A stretch of DNA of 64,000 nucleotides from Gammaproteobacteria bacterium. Its GTDB lineage: Bacteria > Pseudomonadota > Gammaproteobacteria > Pseudomonadales > Pseudohongiellaceae. The notes beneath the pieces are model-generated. The model was not told the origin of the DNA. It was given only the letters and a program-made list of their open reading frames with translations, and ran no database searches. Every line of letters begins with the position of its first letter. The stretch's first letter is position 1. The stretch covers positions 348,224 through 412,223 of the forward strand of contig PASF01000002.1 of the NCBI GenBank assembly GCA_002711845.1, written 5' to 3'. Both the position numbers and the translations under genes were made by a program. Shown one piece after another: positions 17,550 through 25,108 of this stretch.

Positions 17550-18251
17550 ATGACGTCCAGAACCCAACGGCTTGACCGTTTTATCAGTCAGAACAGTGCG
17601 TATTCGCTTTCCGATACGCACCTGTTGCTGGCCCGGAAAAGGATTCTGCTGGACGGTGTTGTCGCATGCTCCATTCAGCAGAAAGTGACCCGATTCACGC
17701 ATGTCATGCTGGATGGTCAGTGCCTGCAGGATAACAAGCCGGTTTACCTGATGCTGAATAAACCCCGCGGCGTCGTTAGCGCCACCAAAGATTCCAGGCA
17801 CACCACAGTGCTTGATCTTGTCCAGCATCCCCAAAAGAACGAACTCCACATTGTCGGCCGGCTGGACTTTAACACCACCGGCGTTGTGCTACTGACCAAT
17901 GATGGCGCCTGGTCGCGTAAGCTGAGCTCGCCTGAGTCTGCCATCACAAAGACCTATGAGGTCACGTTATCCCAGCCGGTGACGGACGAGTATGTTGCCG
18001 TGTTTCGCCAGGGAATCTATTTCCGGTACGAGAACGTGACAACCCGGCCAGCCAGTCTGGACATACTCTCGGATTATACCTGCCGACTTTCGCTGACTGA
18101 AGGCAGGTACCATCAGGTCAAACGCATGTTTGGTTTCTTTCAGAATGAGGTACTGGCGCTGCACAGGGTGTCTGTCGGCACGCTTGACCTTCAGGGCGTT
18201 GAGACTGGGCAGAGCAGGCTGCTGACGCCTGCTGAGCCAGGTCTGGTGTGA
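17550..18251 (+). CDS. Pseudouridine synthase, RsuA/RluB/E/F family
   Basis: 233 residues. An S4-like RNA-binding stretch at the start (RLDRFISQNSAYSLSDTHLLLARKRILLDG) is followed by the catalytic domain with YLMLNKPRGVVSATKD and the active-site Asp in VGRLDFNTTGVVLLTNDG. The C-terminal motif EGRYHQVKRMFGFFQNEVLALHR is typical of RsuA, which makes pseudouridine 516 in 16S rRNA, though a paralogue acting on 23S rRNA cannot be excluded. It starts 11 bp after the GST gene. Confidence 0.88.
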   Translation: MTSRTQRLDRFISQNSAYSLSDTHLLLARKRILLDGVVACSIQQKVTRFTHVMLDGQCLQDNKPVYLMLNKPRGVVSATKDSRHTTVLDLVQHPQKNELHIVGRLDFNTTGVVLLTNDGAWSRKLSSPESAITKTYEVTLSQPVTDEYVAVFRQGIYFRYENVTTRPASLDILSDYTCRLSLTEGRYHQVKRMFGFFQNEVLALHRVSVGTLDLQGVETGQSRLLTPAEPGLV

Positions 18252-18273
18252 TCGGCAGGTGGCTTTACACAAC

Positions 18274-18325
18274 GTCACACCCCAAGCGCTGCACTCGGCT
18301 GTCTCCGGCGGACCCAGTCGACAGT
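18274..18325. repeat. Dispersed repeat A, left copy
   Basis: About 52 bp that match 22655-22705 with ~70-75 % identity, including an identical GCTGCACTCG. It lies just downstream of the TPR gene stop and is the outer part of a duplicated tRNA-flanking block (the other parts are at 19109-19149 and 19214-19272). Confidence 0.5.
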
Positions 18326-18338
18326 AATGCACCACTCA

Positions 18339-18998
18339 TCACCTGACAACGTCGAAGCGCTGCAACTCACGGCGCGGTTCCTCCCACTCGGGTGCCAGTT
18401 CCGATGCCTTGAGGTAGTCGCGATAGGCTTCGCGGAGCTGTTCCAGGTTTTCGTGGGCGATACCCCTGTTGAAATGAGCCCTCGCCAATTCACGTACCGC
18501 CCTGGCCTCACTGGTCTGAATACCTAGTTCAATGGCGCGATCGAAGGCGCTGATGGCCTGCGCCCACTGTTCACGCAGGTTAAAGACATTGCCCCGATTG
18601 ATGTGAGCGAACGTCAGCGTGTCCTCCAGATGCACAGCTTCAGTGAAATCGGCCAGTGCATCATCATAGTTCGCTGCCGCAAAGTGAAGTACACCGCGAT
18701 TGTTATAGCTCGCGGCCCGATTCCCTGCTTCACCACCCTCCTGTATTGCCAGTGTGCAGAGCTGTATGGGCGAAATCGTTACCCGCGAGCCGGTGATCGT
18801 AACCCCTGACGCCGCTTGTGGATTGCGCGCCGCCATGGCGCATTGCTCAGCATAACCACCGTCAATGATGGTGAGCGGAGAGGCAGGCTGCGCCTGTGTT
18901 ATCGCACTCGCCCACACGGTAGCCATGGCGCCGAAAAGGGTCAATACGCGTATCAAAAGCGTTGATGTTATGATGCGCTCCTGTCTGTCATGTGTCAT
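18339..18998 (-). CDS. Exported TPR-repeat protein
   Basis: 219 residues with a likely signal peptide ending near residue 38 (ASAITQAQPA). Residues ~90-205 contain three to four tetratricopeptide repeats (NNRGVLHFAAANYDDALADFTEAV; AHINRGNVFNLREQWAQAISAFDRAI; AHFNRGIAHENLEQLREAYRDYLKA, each about 34 residues). TPR proteins scaffold protein complexes; the partner is unknown. Two cysteines in the mature N-terminal part (AEQCAM, IQLCTLA) could form a disulfide. There is no clear ribosome site before the ATG, so the start is uncertain. It lies inside a duplicated tRNA-flanking block. Confidence 0.75.
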   Translation of the reverse strand: MTHDRQERIITSTLLIRVLTLFGAMATVWASAITQAQPASPLTIIDGGYAEQCAMAARNPQAASGVTITGSRVTISPIQLCTLAIQEGGEAGNRAASYNNRGVLHFAAANYDDALADFTEAVHLEDTLTFAHINRGNVFNLREQWAQAISAFDRAIELGIQTSEARAVRELARAHFNRGIAHENLEQLREAYRDYLKASELAPEWEEPRRELQRFDVVR

Positions 18999-19108
18999 CT
19001 ACTTGACCACAATATATCTCGATCGCTTTCTACTTGCTATATCCGCAGGCACTGACCCATTAACGCCTGATCTGGCGAAGAGGAACCCGGCCCCGACCCG
19101 CCCCCAGG

Positions 19109-19149
19109 AACGGGCTATTTCCGGGAGTAACGGATGCATGGTCCGTCAC
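19109..19149. repeat. Dispersed repeat B, left copy
   Basis: AACGGGCTATT followed by AGTAACGGATGCATGGTCCG and TCAC; the matching sequence at 22814-22861 differs by one base in the latter block. It contains the stem ACGGA-7 nt-TCCGT, which resembles a tRNA anticodon arm. The distance to the pseudo-tRNA is the same as that from the right copy to the intact tRNA. Confidence 0.6.
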
Positions 19150-19213
19150 CTGTACCCTCGGAAGGTGGCAACTATCGTGGTAAGCGCATGATAATAAACA
19201 GTAAAAAATTCTT

Positions 19214-19272
19214 GGTCAGCTTGGGCTCGAACCAGGGGGAAGCGGATTATGAGTCTTCTCTGAGTTGTTCGG
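19214..19272 (-). pseudogene. Degenerate tRNA-Ile2 (CAT) copy
   Basis: On the minus strand AACTCAG, then ACTCATAATCCG (anticodon arm with CAT), then CTGGTTCGAG (T arm) match the intact tRNA at 22921-22997 in order. The D-arm is shortened by about 11-12 bases and the acceptor stem no longer pairs, so it is not expected to work. It is followed on the minus strand by a run of T. Confidence 0.6.
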
Positions 19273-19389
19273 GACATCGAAGTAGAGCCAGGCCCGTCTG
19301 AATTTTTTGTTGATTCGGTTTGTTTAAAGGGGCTGTGGTGCATACAATCCTTTATGAATCTGTGAATCGATCCAATGGAGTGTGAAAAC

Positions 19390-20667
19390 GTGACCAATCA
19401 AGAATTACAGGCACTGAAAGAACGTTATGTTGCAGCTGGCGCGGCAAGTCCCAATCAACAGTTTGCTGACCACGCACTTAATGCAGAAATCTGGGACGCT
19501 GATGGCAAGCGTATGATCGACTTTGCCGGTGGTATTGGTGTTCTGAACATCGGTCATCGCCATCCAAAAGTCGTTTCTGCCGTAAAAGCTCAGCTGGATA
19601 AGGTCATGCACACGTGCCAAACCGTTATGCCCTATGAAGGTTACGTGAAACTTGCCCAGAAGCTGGCTGAAGTCGCACCTGTGAAGGGTGATGCGAAAGT
19701 GATGCTGGCCAATTCGGGCGCAGAAGCGCTGGAAAATGCGGTTAAGATCGCTCGTGCTGCCACCAACAAGAACAATGTGATCTGCTTTGACGGGGGTTAT
19801 CATGGCCGTACGTTCATGACCATGGCCATGAACGGCAAAGCAGCGCCTTACCAGAATGAGTTCGGCCCGATGCCTGGCTTGGTTTATCGCGCGCCTTATC
19901 CGGTTCCTTACCATGGTGTCAGCGACGAGGAAGCTCTGCGAGGCTTGAAAATGACCATGAAGTCAGATTCGCCCGCGGGAGACACGGCCGCTATCGTGAT
20001 TGAACCTTTGTTGGGTGAAGGTGGGTTCTATTCAGCGTCCCCGCAATTTCTTCAGGAAATTCGCAAGATTTGTGATGAAAACGATATCCTGATGATTGTT
20101 GACGAAGTACAAAGCGGCTTTGGCCGAACCGGGAAAATGTTCGCTATTGAACACAGTGGTGTTCAGCCAGACATGATGACCATGGCCAAATCAATGGCTG
20201 ATGGCATGCCTATCTCTGCCGTTGTGGGTACCGATAAAGTGATGGATGCGTCCGGTCCCAATTCGTTAGGTGGAACGTATACGGGCAGTCCAACCGCCTG
20301 TGCCGCTGCCTTGGCGGTTTTTGATGTCTTCGACGAAGAAGATATTCTGGGTAAAAGTCAGCGTTTAGGCGAAAAGCTACATGAGCGCTTCGTGCAATGG
20401 GAAAAACAATTTCTGCACGTTGCCAACCCCAGAAATTTGGGTGCTATGGCAGCTTTTGAGCTGGTAGAAAGTAAAGAGTCCCATCAACCCAAGGCTGAAA
20501 TGGCCGCGGCCATTACCAAAAAAGCCCAGGAAAAAGGGCTGATTTTGCTGGCTTGCGGTCTGTTTGGTAACTCCATTCGTTTTCTCATGCCGATCACGAT
20601 TGAAGACGATGTACTGGAAGAGGGCTTAAATATTGTTGAAGCGTGTTTGAAAGAAGTGGGTGCATGA
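19390..20667 (+). CDS. gabT: 4-aminobutyrate aminotransferase-like class III PLP enzyme
   Basis: 425 residues from the GTG at 19390, chosen because GGAG lies 9 nt upstream and the start MTNQEL is that of the GabT family; an ATG five codons earlier is possible. Typical class III features: NSGAEALENAVKIAR, the aromatic/His stretch FDGGYHGRT, IIEPLLGEGGF-type loop, the cofactor Asp in MIVDEVQSGFGRTGK, and the PLP lysine in MTMAKSMADGMP. It transfers the amino group of GABA (or a similar omega-amino acid) to 2-oxoglutarate. No succinate-semialdehyde dehydrogenase gene is beside it. It lies between the pseudo-tRNA and intact tRNA-Ile2 copies and is somewhat more AT-rich than housekeeping genes here. 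Confidence 0.88.
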   Translation: MTNQELQALKERYVAAGAASPNQQFADHALNAEIWDADGKRMIDFAGGIGVLNIGHRHPKVVSAVKAQLDKVMHTCQTVMPYEGYVKLAQKLAEVAPVKGDAKVMLANSGAEALENAVKIARAATNKNNVICFDGGYHGRTFMTMAMNGKAAPYQNEFGPMPGLVYRAPYPVPYHGVSDEEALRGLKMTMKSDSPAGDTAAIVIEPLLGEGGFYSASPQFLQEIRKICDENDILMIVDEVQSGFGRTGKMFAIEHSGVQPDMMTMAKSMADGMPISAVVGTDKVMDASGPNSLGGTYTGSPTACAAALAVFDVFDEEDILGKSQRLGEKLHERFVQWEKQFLHVANPRNLGAMAAFELVESKESHQPKAEMAAAITKKAQEKGLILLACGLFGNSIRFLMPITIEDDVLEEGLNIVEACLKEVGA

Positions 20668-20864
20668 TACCGGTGTCGCCGGCAAGGAAAGCTGGCCATC
20701 TGCGACAAACCCCGCACGCCGGGTTATGCTTCTTCCTGGGCTCGAGCCGGCGGAGATCGGTGCATTAAGACGAAGAAGGCTAACAAATAATCCAATTTAG
20801 CAGCACTTGTTCTGGCTGAAGCCGATCCTGTTCCGAACGCATTTGTCGCTCGCGTGGTGGCTGA

Positions 20865-22559
20865 CTACAACGGCAGGATTTCGAAGCTCAGCGCGCCGTC
20901 TCGCTGTTGATTGAATTCATCGACGCTGTAGATTTCAATTCTATGAACGCCCGGGGCAAGATTGTCCGGTAGCGGTAACTCCCAGATATGTGCGGAACGG
21001 GTTGGTCTGCTGATGGGGTGATCAGGGCCTTGCAGCTGCTCATAAAGTCTCTCTGCAAATGGATCCGTGCGCACAGTATAAGTCATGGCTTGCCTTTCAC
21101 CCCTGTTTAGCGACATCCAGACTTTGTCCCTGACCCCACCGTCAAACAGATTAACCACGATCTTGGAGCCGGGGAGCAGTTGTCCACGGTTAACGCTACC
21201 TTCATTGGGTGCCATCAACAATGGATCCAGGGTGATGCGCATATGCTGATTGGCATCTGCACCGTAGGGGAAGGGCATGAATTCCGGCGTGACATCAACG
21301 TCGTTGAAGCGCAAAAGATAGAAGCCATTGGGCGTGCCGTCCTGCATCATGGCGTCGTTGACGCCGCGAAGGTCTTCCGGCCCGGTGTGCCAGCCATTGC
21401 CGCGAACCTGCGCCAGGGTGTGGGCTATCCAGGGTTGACCATGCCAGCCGTGACTGTGGCCGACCTCAACTTTCCAGCTGTTACTGGTATCGTGGCCGGC
21501 CATGCCATAGATATGCTCGAACGGCGCCAGAATATCGAGCAACGCAGAAAAGTTCTCAGTATGTGGTCCTGTAGCCGGTTCGGTGCCGCTGTCATCAACC
21601 GCTTCTGAAACCAGCGGGATGTGTGACGCAATAACGATCAGTTTGTCGCTCGGGACGTTGGCGAGATCGCGCGCCAGCCAATAAAGCTGGTCGTCATGAA
21701 TGTAACCACGATAGCGGTCGCCATCGTCCAGGCGCTGATTGGCGCCCGCGTACTCGACATTATTGAGCGCTACAAAATGTACATTGCCGTAATTGAAGGA
21801 GTAATAGGTCGGGCCGAAGTGCAATTTGTAAGTTTCGGTGGCGAAGCGTGCATCGGGTGATTCAAAATTAAGATCGTGGTTGCCGGGCAAGTACCACTGG
21901 GGCATATCCATCAGCGCCATCATTTCCTTGTGACGGTCATATAAATCCAGATTGTCAAACACCACATCACCAACCGTGATGCCAAAGTCTGCTGAGAACG
22001 GATTACCGATCAACGTAGTCACGAGGTCTTCGCGCAGCTTATCCTGGTCTAGATCGGACCGGGCCTGCGGATCAGCAAAGGCATGCGCATCAAACTGATG
22101 GCTGGGATCGTCAATGACGGTCAGCGGAAAATCTATCGAGTCAGGTAATGGCCCGGTGGCCTCAGCCACAGGGAACAACCAATCGACGTCGGTGCCATCA
22201 ATGGCGAGGGGGGTGCCTTCGGGGTAATGGCGGTAATAGAAGGCTGGAATGTTGTTGGCATCAACTGCCACGCTGTATCCGGACGGTTGTGAGATAAACA
22301 GGATCTGCAGCGGTGCCAGGGCAATTTCATAGCGGCCGTCGGGCCCGGTCAATACAACCTCGCAGCCATTGCTGACACTGACACCGGCCAGTCCGGTCTC
22401 GTCGGCGTTCATCAGGCCATCGGCATTGTCATCGATAAAGACGGTGCCGCGCGCGATTTCGCTGTCCAGGGCCGGATTTATGCATTGGGCGACCGCGGGC
22501 AGGTTTATCATGAGCGTGCTGGCACCTATTACCCACGATAATACTGCTTTGTTTTTCAT
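20865..22559 (-). CDS. Secreted calcineurin-like metallophosphoesterase with N-terminal beta domain
   Basis: 564 residues, signal peptide ending near VAQC, strong GGGAGG ahead of the ATG at 22559. Residues ~35-100 form an Ig/SdrD-like beta domain (DNADGLMNADETGLAGVSV, MetallophosN). The catalytic core carries GDVVFDNL, LPGNHDLN, SHIPL and GHDTSN, the metal ligands of calcineurin-like phosphoesterases, except that the first DxH block is not clearly visible. The C-terminal ~140 residues are a further beta domain (MetallophosC). Family members hydrolyse phosphoesters outside the cytoplasm. A PhoB-box-like repeat and a -10 element lie just upstream. Confidence 0.85.
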   Translation of the reverse strand: MKNKAVLSWVIGASTLMINLPAVAQCINPALDSEIARGTVFIDDNADGLMNADETGLAGVSVSNGCEVVLTGPDGRYEIALAPLQILFISQPSGYSVAVDANNIPAFYYRHYPEGTPLAIDGTDVDWLFPVAEATGPLPDSIDFPLTVIDDPSHQFDAHAFADPQARSDLDQDKLREDLVTTLIGNPFSADFGITVGDVVFDNLDLYDRHKEMMALMDMPQWYLPGNHDLNFESPDARFATETYKLHFGPTYYSFNYGNVHFVALNNVEYAGANQRLDDGDRYRGYIHDDQLYWLARDLANVPSDKLIVIASHIPLVSEAVDDSGTEPATGPHTENFSALLDILAPFEHIYGMAGHDTSNSWKVEVGHSHGWHGQPWIAHTLAQVRGNGWHTGPEDLRGVNDAMMQDGTPNGFYLLRFNDVDVTPEFMPFPYGADANQHMRITLDPLLMAPNEGSVNRGQLLPGSKIVVNLFDGGVRDKVWMSLNRGERQAMTYTVRTDPFAERLYEQLQGPDHPISRPTRSAHIWELPLPDNLAPGVHRIEIYSVDEFNQQRDGALSFEILPL

Positions 22560-22587
22560 AACCGGAACCTCCCATTGAGCATTCGAT

Positions 22588-22618
22588 GCTATACAGGGTT
22601 GTTGACACTGTTGTGACG
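22588..22618 (-). promoter_or_regulatory. Candidate Pho-controlled promoter of the phosphoesterase gene
   Basis: Minus-strand GTCA units at 22603-22606 and 22614-22617 are spaced by 11 bp and are followed 8 bp later by the -10-like TATAGC (22588-22593); the gene starts 28 bp further on. This is the layout of PhoB-activated promoters, where the box replaces the -35 element. The block shares ~40 of 48 positions with the region at 5678-5727. Confidence 0.45.
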
Positions 22619-22654
22619 TGTTTGCAGGTCAAGCGCCCCGTGAAATCTCAGGAA

Positions 22655-22705
22655 GTCACCCCCAGGGGCTGCACTCGTGATTCTCGGGCGGGCCAGTAGG
22701 GCAGT
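22655..22705. repeat. Dispersed repeat A, right copy
   Basis: Counterpart of 18274-18325. It sits between the phosphoesterase promoter and the second repeat B. Confidence 0.5.
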
Positions 22706-22813
22706 CATCCTTGGGTCTCGGTTTGTGCCGGAGCATGGCCCCAGGCGGCCTGAGGTGGGAGGCGAGGCCTGCCCCAGCGGCGAGGACTTGACGGGGAGCA
22801 CCCAGACGAGAGT

Positions 22814-22861
22814 AACGGGCTATTGAACTAGCCCCCAAGTAACGGATGCATAGTCCGTCAC
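22814..22861. repeat. Dispersed repeat B, right copy
   Basis: Counterpart of 19109-19149: AACGGGCTATT and AGTAACGGATGCATAGTCCG, TCAC. The same anticodon-arm-like stem ACGGA/TCCGT is present. It lies about 60 bp downstream of the tRNA-Ile2 3' end. Confidence 0.6.
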
Positions 22862-22920
22862 TTATGCCAGCAAAAAGCGACTAAATTAGACGTAAGCAGA
22901 TGAAAAACAAACGGAAAATA

Positions 22921-22997
22921 TGGTGGGCCCACCTGGACTCGAACCAGGGACAAACGGATTATGAGTCCGCTACTCTAACCAACTGAGTTATAGGCCC
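22921..22997 (-). tRNA. ileX: tRNA-Ile2 (anticodon CAT)
   Basis: The minus strand folds as a full cloverleaf: acceptor GGGCCTA paired with TGGGCCC, encoded CCA end, D-arm with GTTGG, anticodon arm CGGAC-TCATAAT-CCG region with CAT, and T arm CCTGG-TTCGAGT-CCAGG. The sequence around the anticodon (ACTCATAATC) and the lack of initiator features identify the AUA-reading isoleucine tRNA, whose C34 is changed to lysidine by TilS, rather than elongator tRNA-Met. Confidence 0.9.
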
Positions 22998-23146
22998 GCG
23001 CAGAACTGCAGAGGGCGGATTATAAGGTTCCGCGCGCGATGTTGCCAGCCCCATGAGCGACTGGCCGAGAAGATTTTGCCATGGCACCCTGAATCCGATA
23101 ATCGGTGGTCAGCGTATGTAACAGGCCCATCAATTCAGGAGTTGTC

Positions 23147-23581
23147 ATGAAGAATCTTGTCCTGCCCGTTATATCCCTGGTTTTTGCCTTTGTTATCTTT
23201 GATATCGCCTATTCCGAGCTGGATGTTAAGGCGCGCCCGAGCGTGCACACGTGCTCGGGCGAGTGTTATGAAAATTATGTCGCGGCCAATGGCACCATTG
23301 TCGAGCAGCAGCGCGCTGCTGCCGAAGCGGCGGCTTCTGCGAGTCCGGCAGAGTTGGGGCAGCAGGTGTACGCCAGCTGCCAGGCCTGCCATGGCGCCGG
23401 CGGGGAGGGCGGTATTGGCCCGCAATTGCAGGGCCGCGATGCCAGCTATATCAGCACGGCCCTGACGGCGTATAAAAACGGTGAAACCCGTGGCGCGCAG
23501 AGCCAGATGATGTGGCCATCAGCGCAGGGCTTGTCCGCGCGCGATATTGACAATCTGGCGGCGTTTGTCGAATCTCTCTAA
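23147..23581 (+). CDS. Membrane-anchored class I cytochrome c
   Basis: 144 residues from the ATG at 23147, with AGGAG 6 nt upstream; an in-frame GTG at 23105 lacks a ribosome site. One N-terminal helix (LVLPVISLVFAFVIFDIAY) either anchors or is cleaved, then an odd Cys pair (HTCSGEC), an Ala/Glu-rich linker and a cytochrome domain with heme motif CQACH and sixth-ligand Met in QSQMMWPSA. It would shuttle electrons in the periplasm. The Cys pair before the linker is not part of the heme site. It is divergent from tRNA-Ile2 and convergent with the PHP-domain hydrolase. Confidence 0.88.
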   Translation: MKNLVLPVISLVFAFVIFDIAYSELDVKARPSVHTCSGECYENYVAANGTIVEQQRAAAEAAASASPAELGQQVYASCQACHGAGGEGGIGPQLQGRDASYISTALTAYKNGETRGAQSQMMWPSAQGLSARDIDNLAAFVESL

Positions 23582-23597
23582 CGGCCCTTCAGTTTCG

Positions 23598-25037
23598 TCA
23601 ATCCTCTGCGTGCAGACGAATCGGGTTGGCGTAAAACCACAGATCTGACCAGGGGTCTTCACCGCGCGGGTCGAGTGCCGGCTCGAGCTGCGTGGTGTTG
23701 GTGCCGCGCACACGGATGTAGTGATCACTGGGCAGAGCGTCGAAGCGGTAGCTCACTTCGCGAAACTCACCATCGACCGTCCAGTCCGCCTGCGTGAAGC
23801 GGGCCACGACTTCAGCACCAGGGTGTCGGTCGGTGCTCGGGTCGCTGGCACGTCCCAGCATTTCGCCGACAATCAGGTCAACGCGGGCAACCGAGGGGTT
23901 GTCGCCGTGATGATTGTTGCTGTCGGGGTCGCGAAAACGGATGGTGACGGTCACGGCTTCTTCTGCCGGCACGGCCAGCGTACCACCGATCTGCGCCTGT
24001 TGGCCGGCAGATTCGGCGGTGACGTACAGTTCGCTGATCAGGTCGCCGGTGGTGACAAATACCCGGCCGCCGCGGATCCCGTCCAGAATGTCGTCATGCG
24101 ATTTCTCGGCCCAGACATATGTCTTGGAATACTCACCCGGCCAGAAATCCGAGCCGCCTTCGGTGTAGTGAACGTGCGAGTCGGAGTTGGCGGTGATCCA
24201 CCAGTCTCGCCCCTCGCTGAGCATGGCGTCCCAGAAACCACCCACGATGGCGGTAAGCTGATCAAAACCGCCCATGGTCGGGTGATTGCCGTAGCCGCCG
24301 CGGGCACCGTTGGTGTCAATAGAGCCGTCGGGGTTCAGGGCGGCGGCCTGGTGACCGGGTGAGCCTTCCATACCAATGGCTATTTCCGGCGCCAGGTCAT
24401 TCCAGCCGCGCATTTCCTGCGGTGTATTCAGGCCGTATTCCCGCTCCCCGCGTGCCGAGCGCGTAGCGTGGTGCGCGATGACCACCGGTGTTTCGGGAAA
24501 GGTTTTCATGAACTGCAGGGCTTCCAGCATTCGCGGTTCGGTATCCCAGCTGGGGTCGGCTGGCCATGGCTCGCGTTTGTTGAAGGCGGACTCAATGCTG
24601 TGCAGTCTCTGCGCCTCATCATGGGTGTGGGGTATGATCAGGCTGGAGTGATCGGCCCCGGGCGTGTCGAACTCCATACCGTAGAACTGAATGACATCCG
24701 GCACCACCTGGCGGGACAGCTGTAATTCGGGATAGGCTTGCGTGAGGTTCACGTGGCTATGGTTGGGTCCGCCGTGATCGGTGGTGACCATCCAGCCCAG
24801 CCCGTAGTGGCGAGCCATCAAGGCATTCATCGGGGTCGGATAGATGGCATCGCCGCCCAGAATGGGCGCAGGGGGGTTCTGCTCCCGATCCCAACCAACG
24901 CTGAAGCGACTGTGAATGTGGTGGTCGCCAGCAATCCACTGGCGCTCGCCCGGCTGAGGGTCCTGCGCCAGCAACGAGGAAAGCCCCAGTGCGGCCAGGG
25001 ATGTGCATATCAGAATGACGGGCGGACGCAGACGCAT
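23598..25037 (-). CDS. Exported PHP-domain (CehA/McbA-like) metallohydrolase
   Basis: 479 residues with a signal peptide (PVILICTSLAALGLSSLLAQ) and AGAGG before the ATG. PHP metal ligands are visible: DHHIHSRFS (HxH), TTDHGGPNH, YGMEFD, IAHHATRS and NSDSHVH. The fold matches CehA/McbA-type hydrolases, named for carbaryl hydrolase, most of which are secreted phosphoesterases or esterases of unknown substrate. The C-terminal ~150 residues are a beta domain. A PhoB-box-like pair lies ~50 bp upstream. It follows the symporter gene on the same strand by 71 bp. Confidence 0.82.
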   Translation of the reverse strand: MRLRPPVILICTSLAALGLSSLLAQDPQPGERQWIAGDHHIHSRFSVGWDREQNPPAPILGGDAIYPTPMNALMARHYGLGWMVTTDHGGPNHSHVNLTQAYPELQLSRQVVPDVIQFYGMEFDTPGADHSSLIIPHTHDEAQRLHSIESAFNKREPWPADPSWDTEPRMLEALQFMKTFPETPVVIAHHATRSARGEREYGLNTPQEMRGWNDLAPEIAIGMEGSPGHQAAALNPDGSIDTNGARGGYGNHPTMGGFDQLTAIVGGFWDAMLSEGRDWWITANSDSHVHYTEGGSDFWPGEYSKTYVWAEKSHDDILDGIRGGRVFVTTGDLISELYVTAESAGQQAQIGGTLAVPAEEAVTVTIRFRDPDSNNHHGDNPSVARVDLIVGEMLGRASDPSTDRHPGAEVVARFTQADWTVDGEFREVSYRFDALPSDHYIRVRGTNTTQLEPALDPRGEDPWSDLWFYANPIRLHAED

Positions 25038-25073
25038 GGCTCAGACCTCTTTATTTAGTGAGACGAATACAGT

Positions 25074-25100
25074 AACAGCAGAGTGTGAAGCGTTTGTGAC
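25074..25100 (-). promoter_or_regulatory. Candidate Pho-type promoter of the PHP hydrolase gene
   Basis: Minus-strand GTCAC (25096-25100) and TTCAC (25085-25089) are 11 bp apart and a -10-like TACTGT (25069-25074) follows about 10 bp later, with the ATG ~30 bp beyond. The layout matches the phosphoesterase promoter at 22.6 kb but the half sites are weaker. The same stretch also lies in a TTTGTGAC-7 nt-GTCACAAA palindrome (25093-25115) that overlaps the symporter stop codon. Confidence 0.3.
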
Positions 25101-25108
25101 GGCGACTG

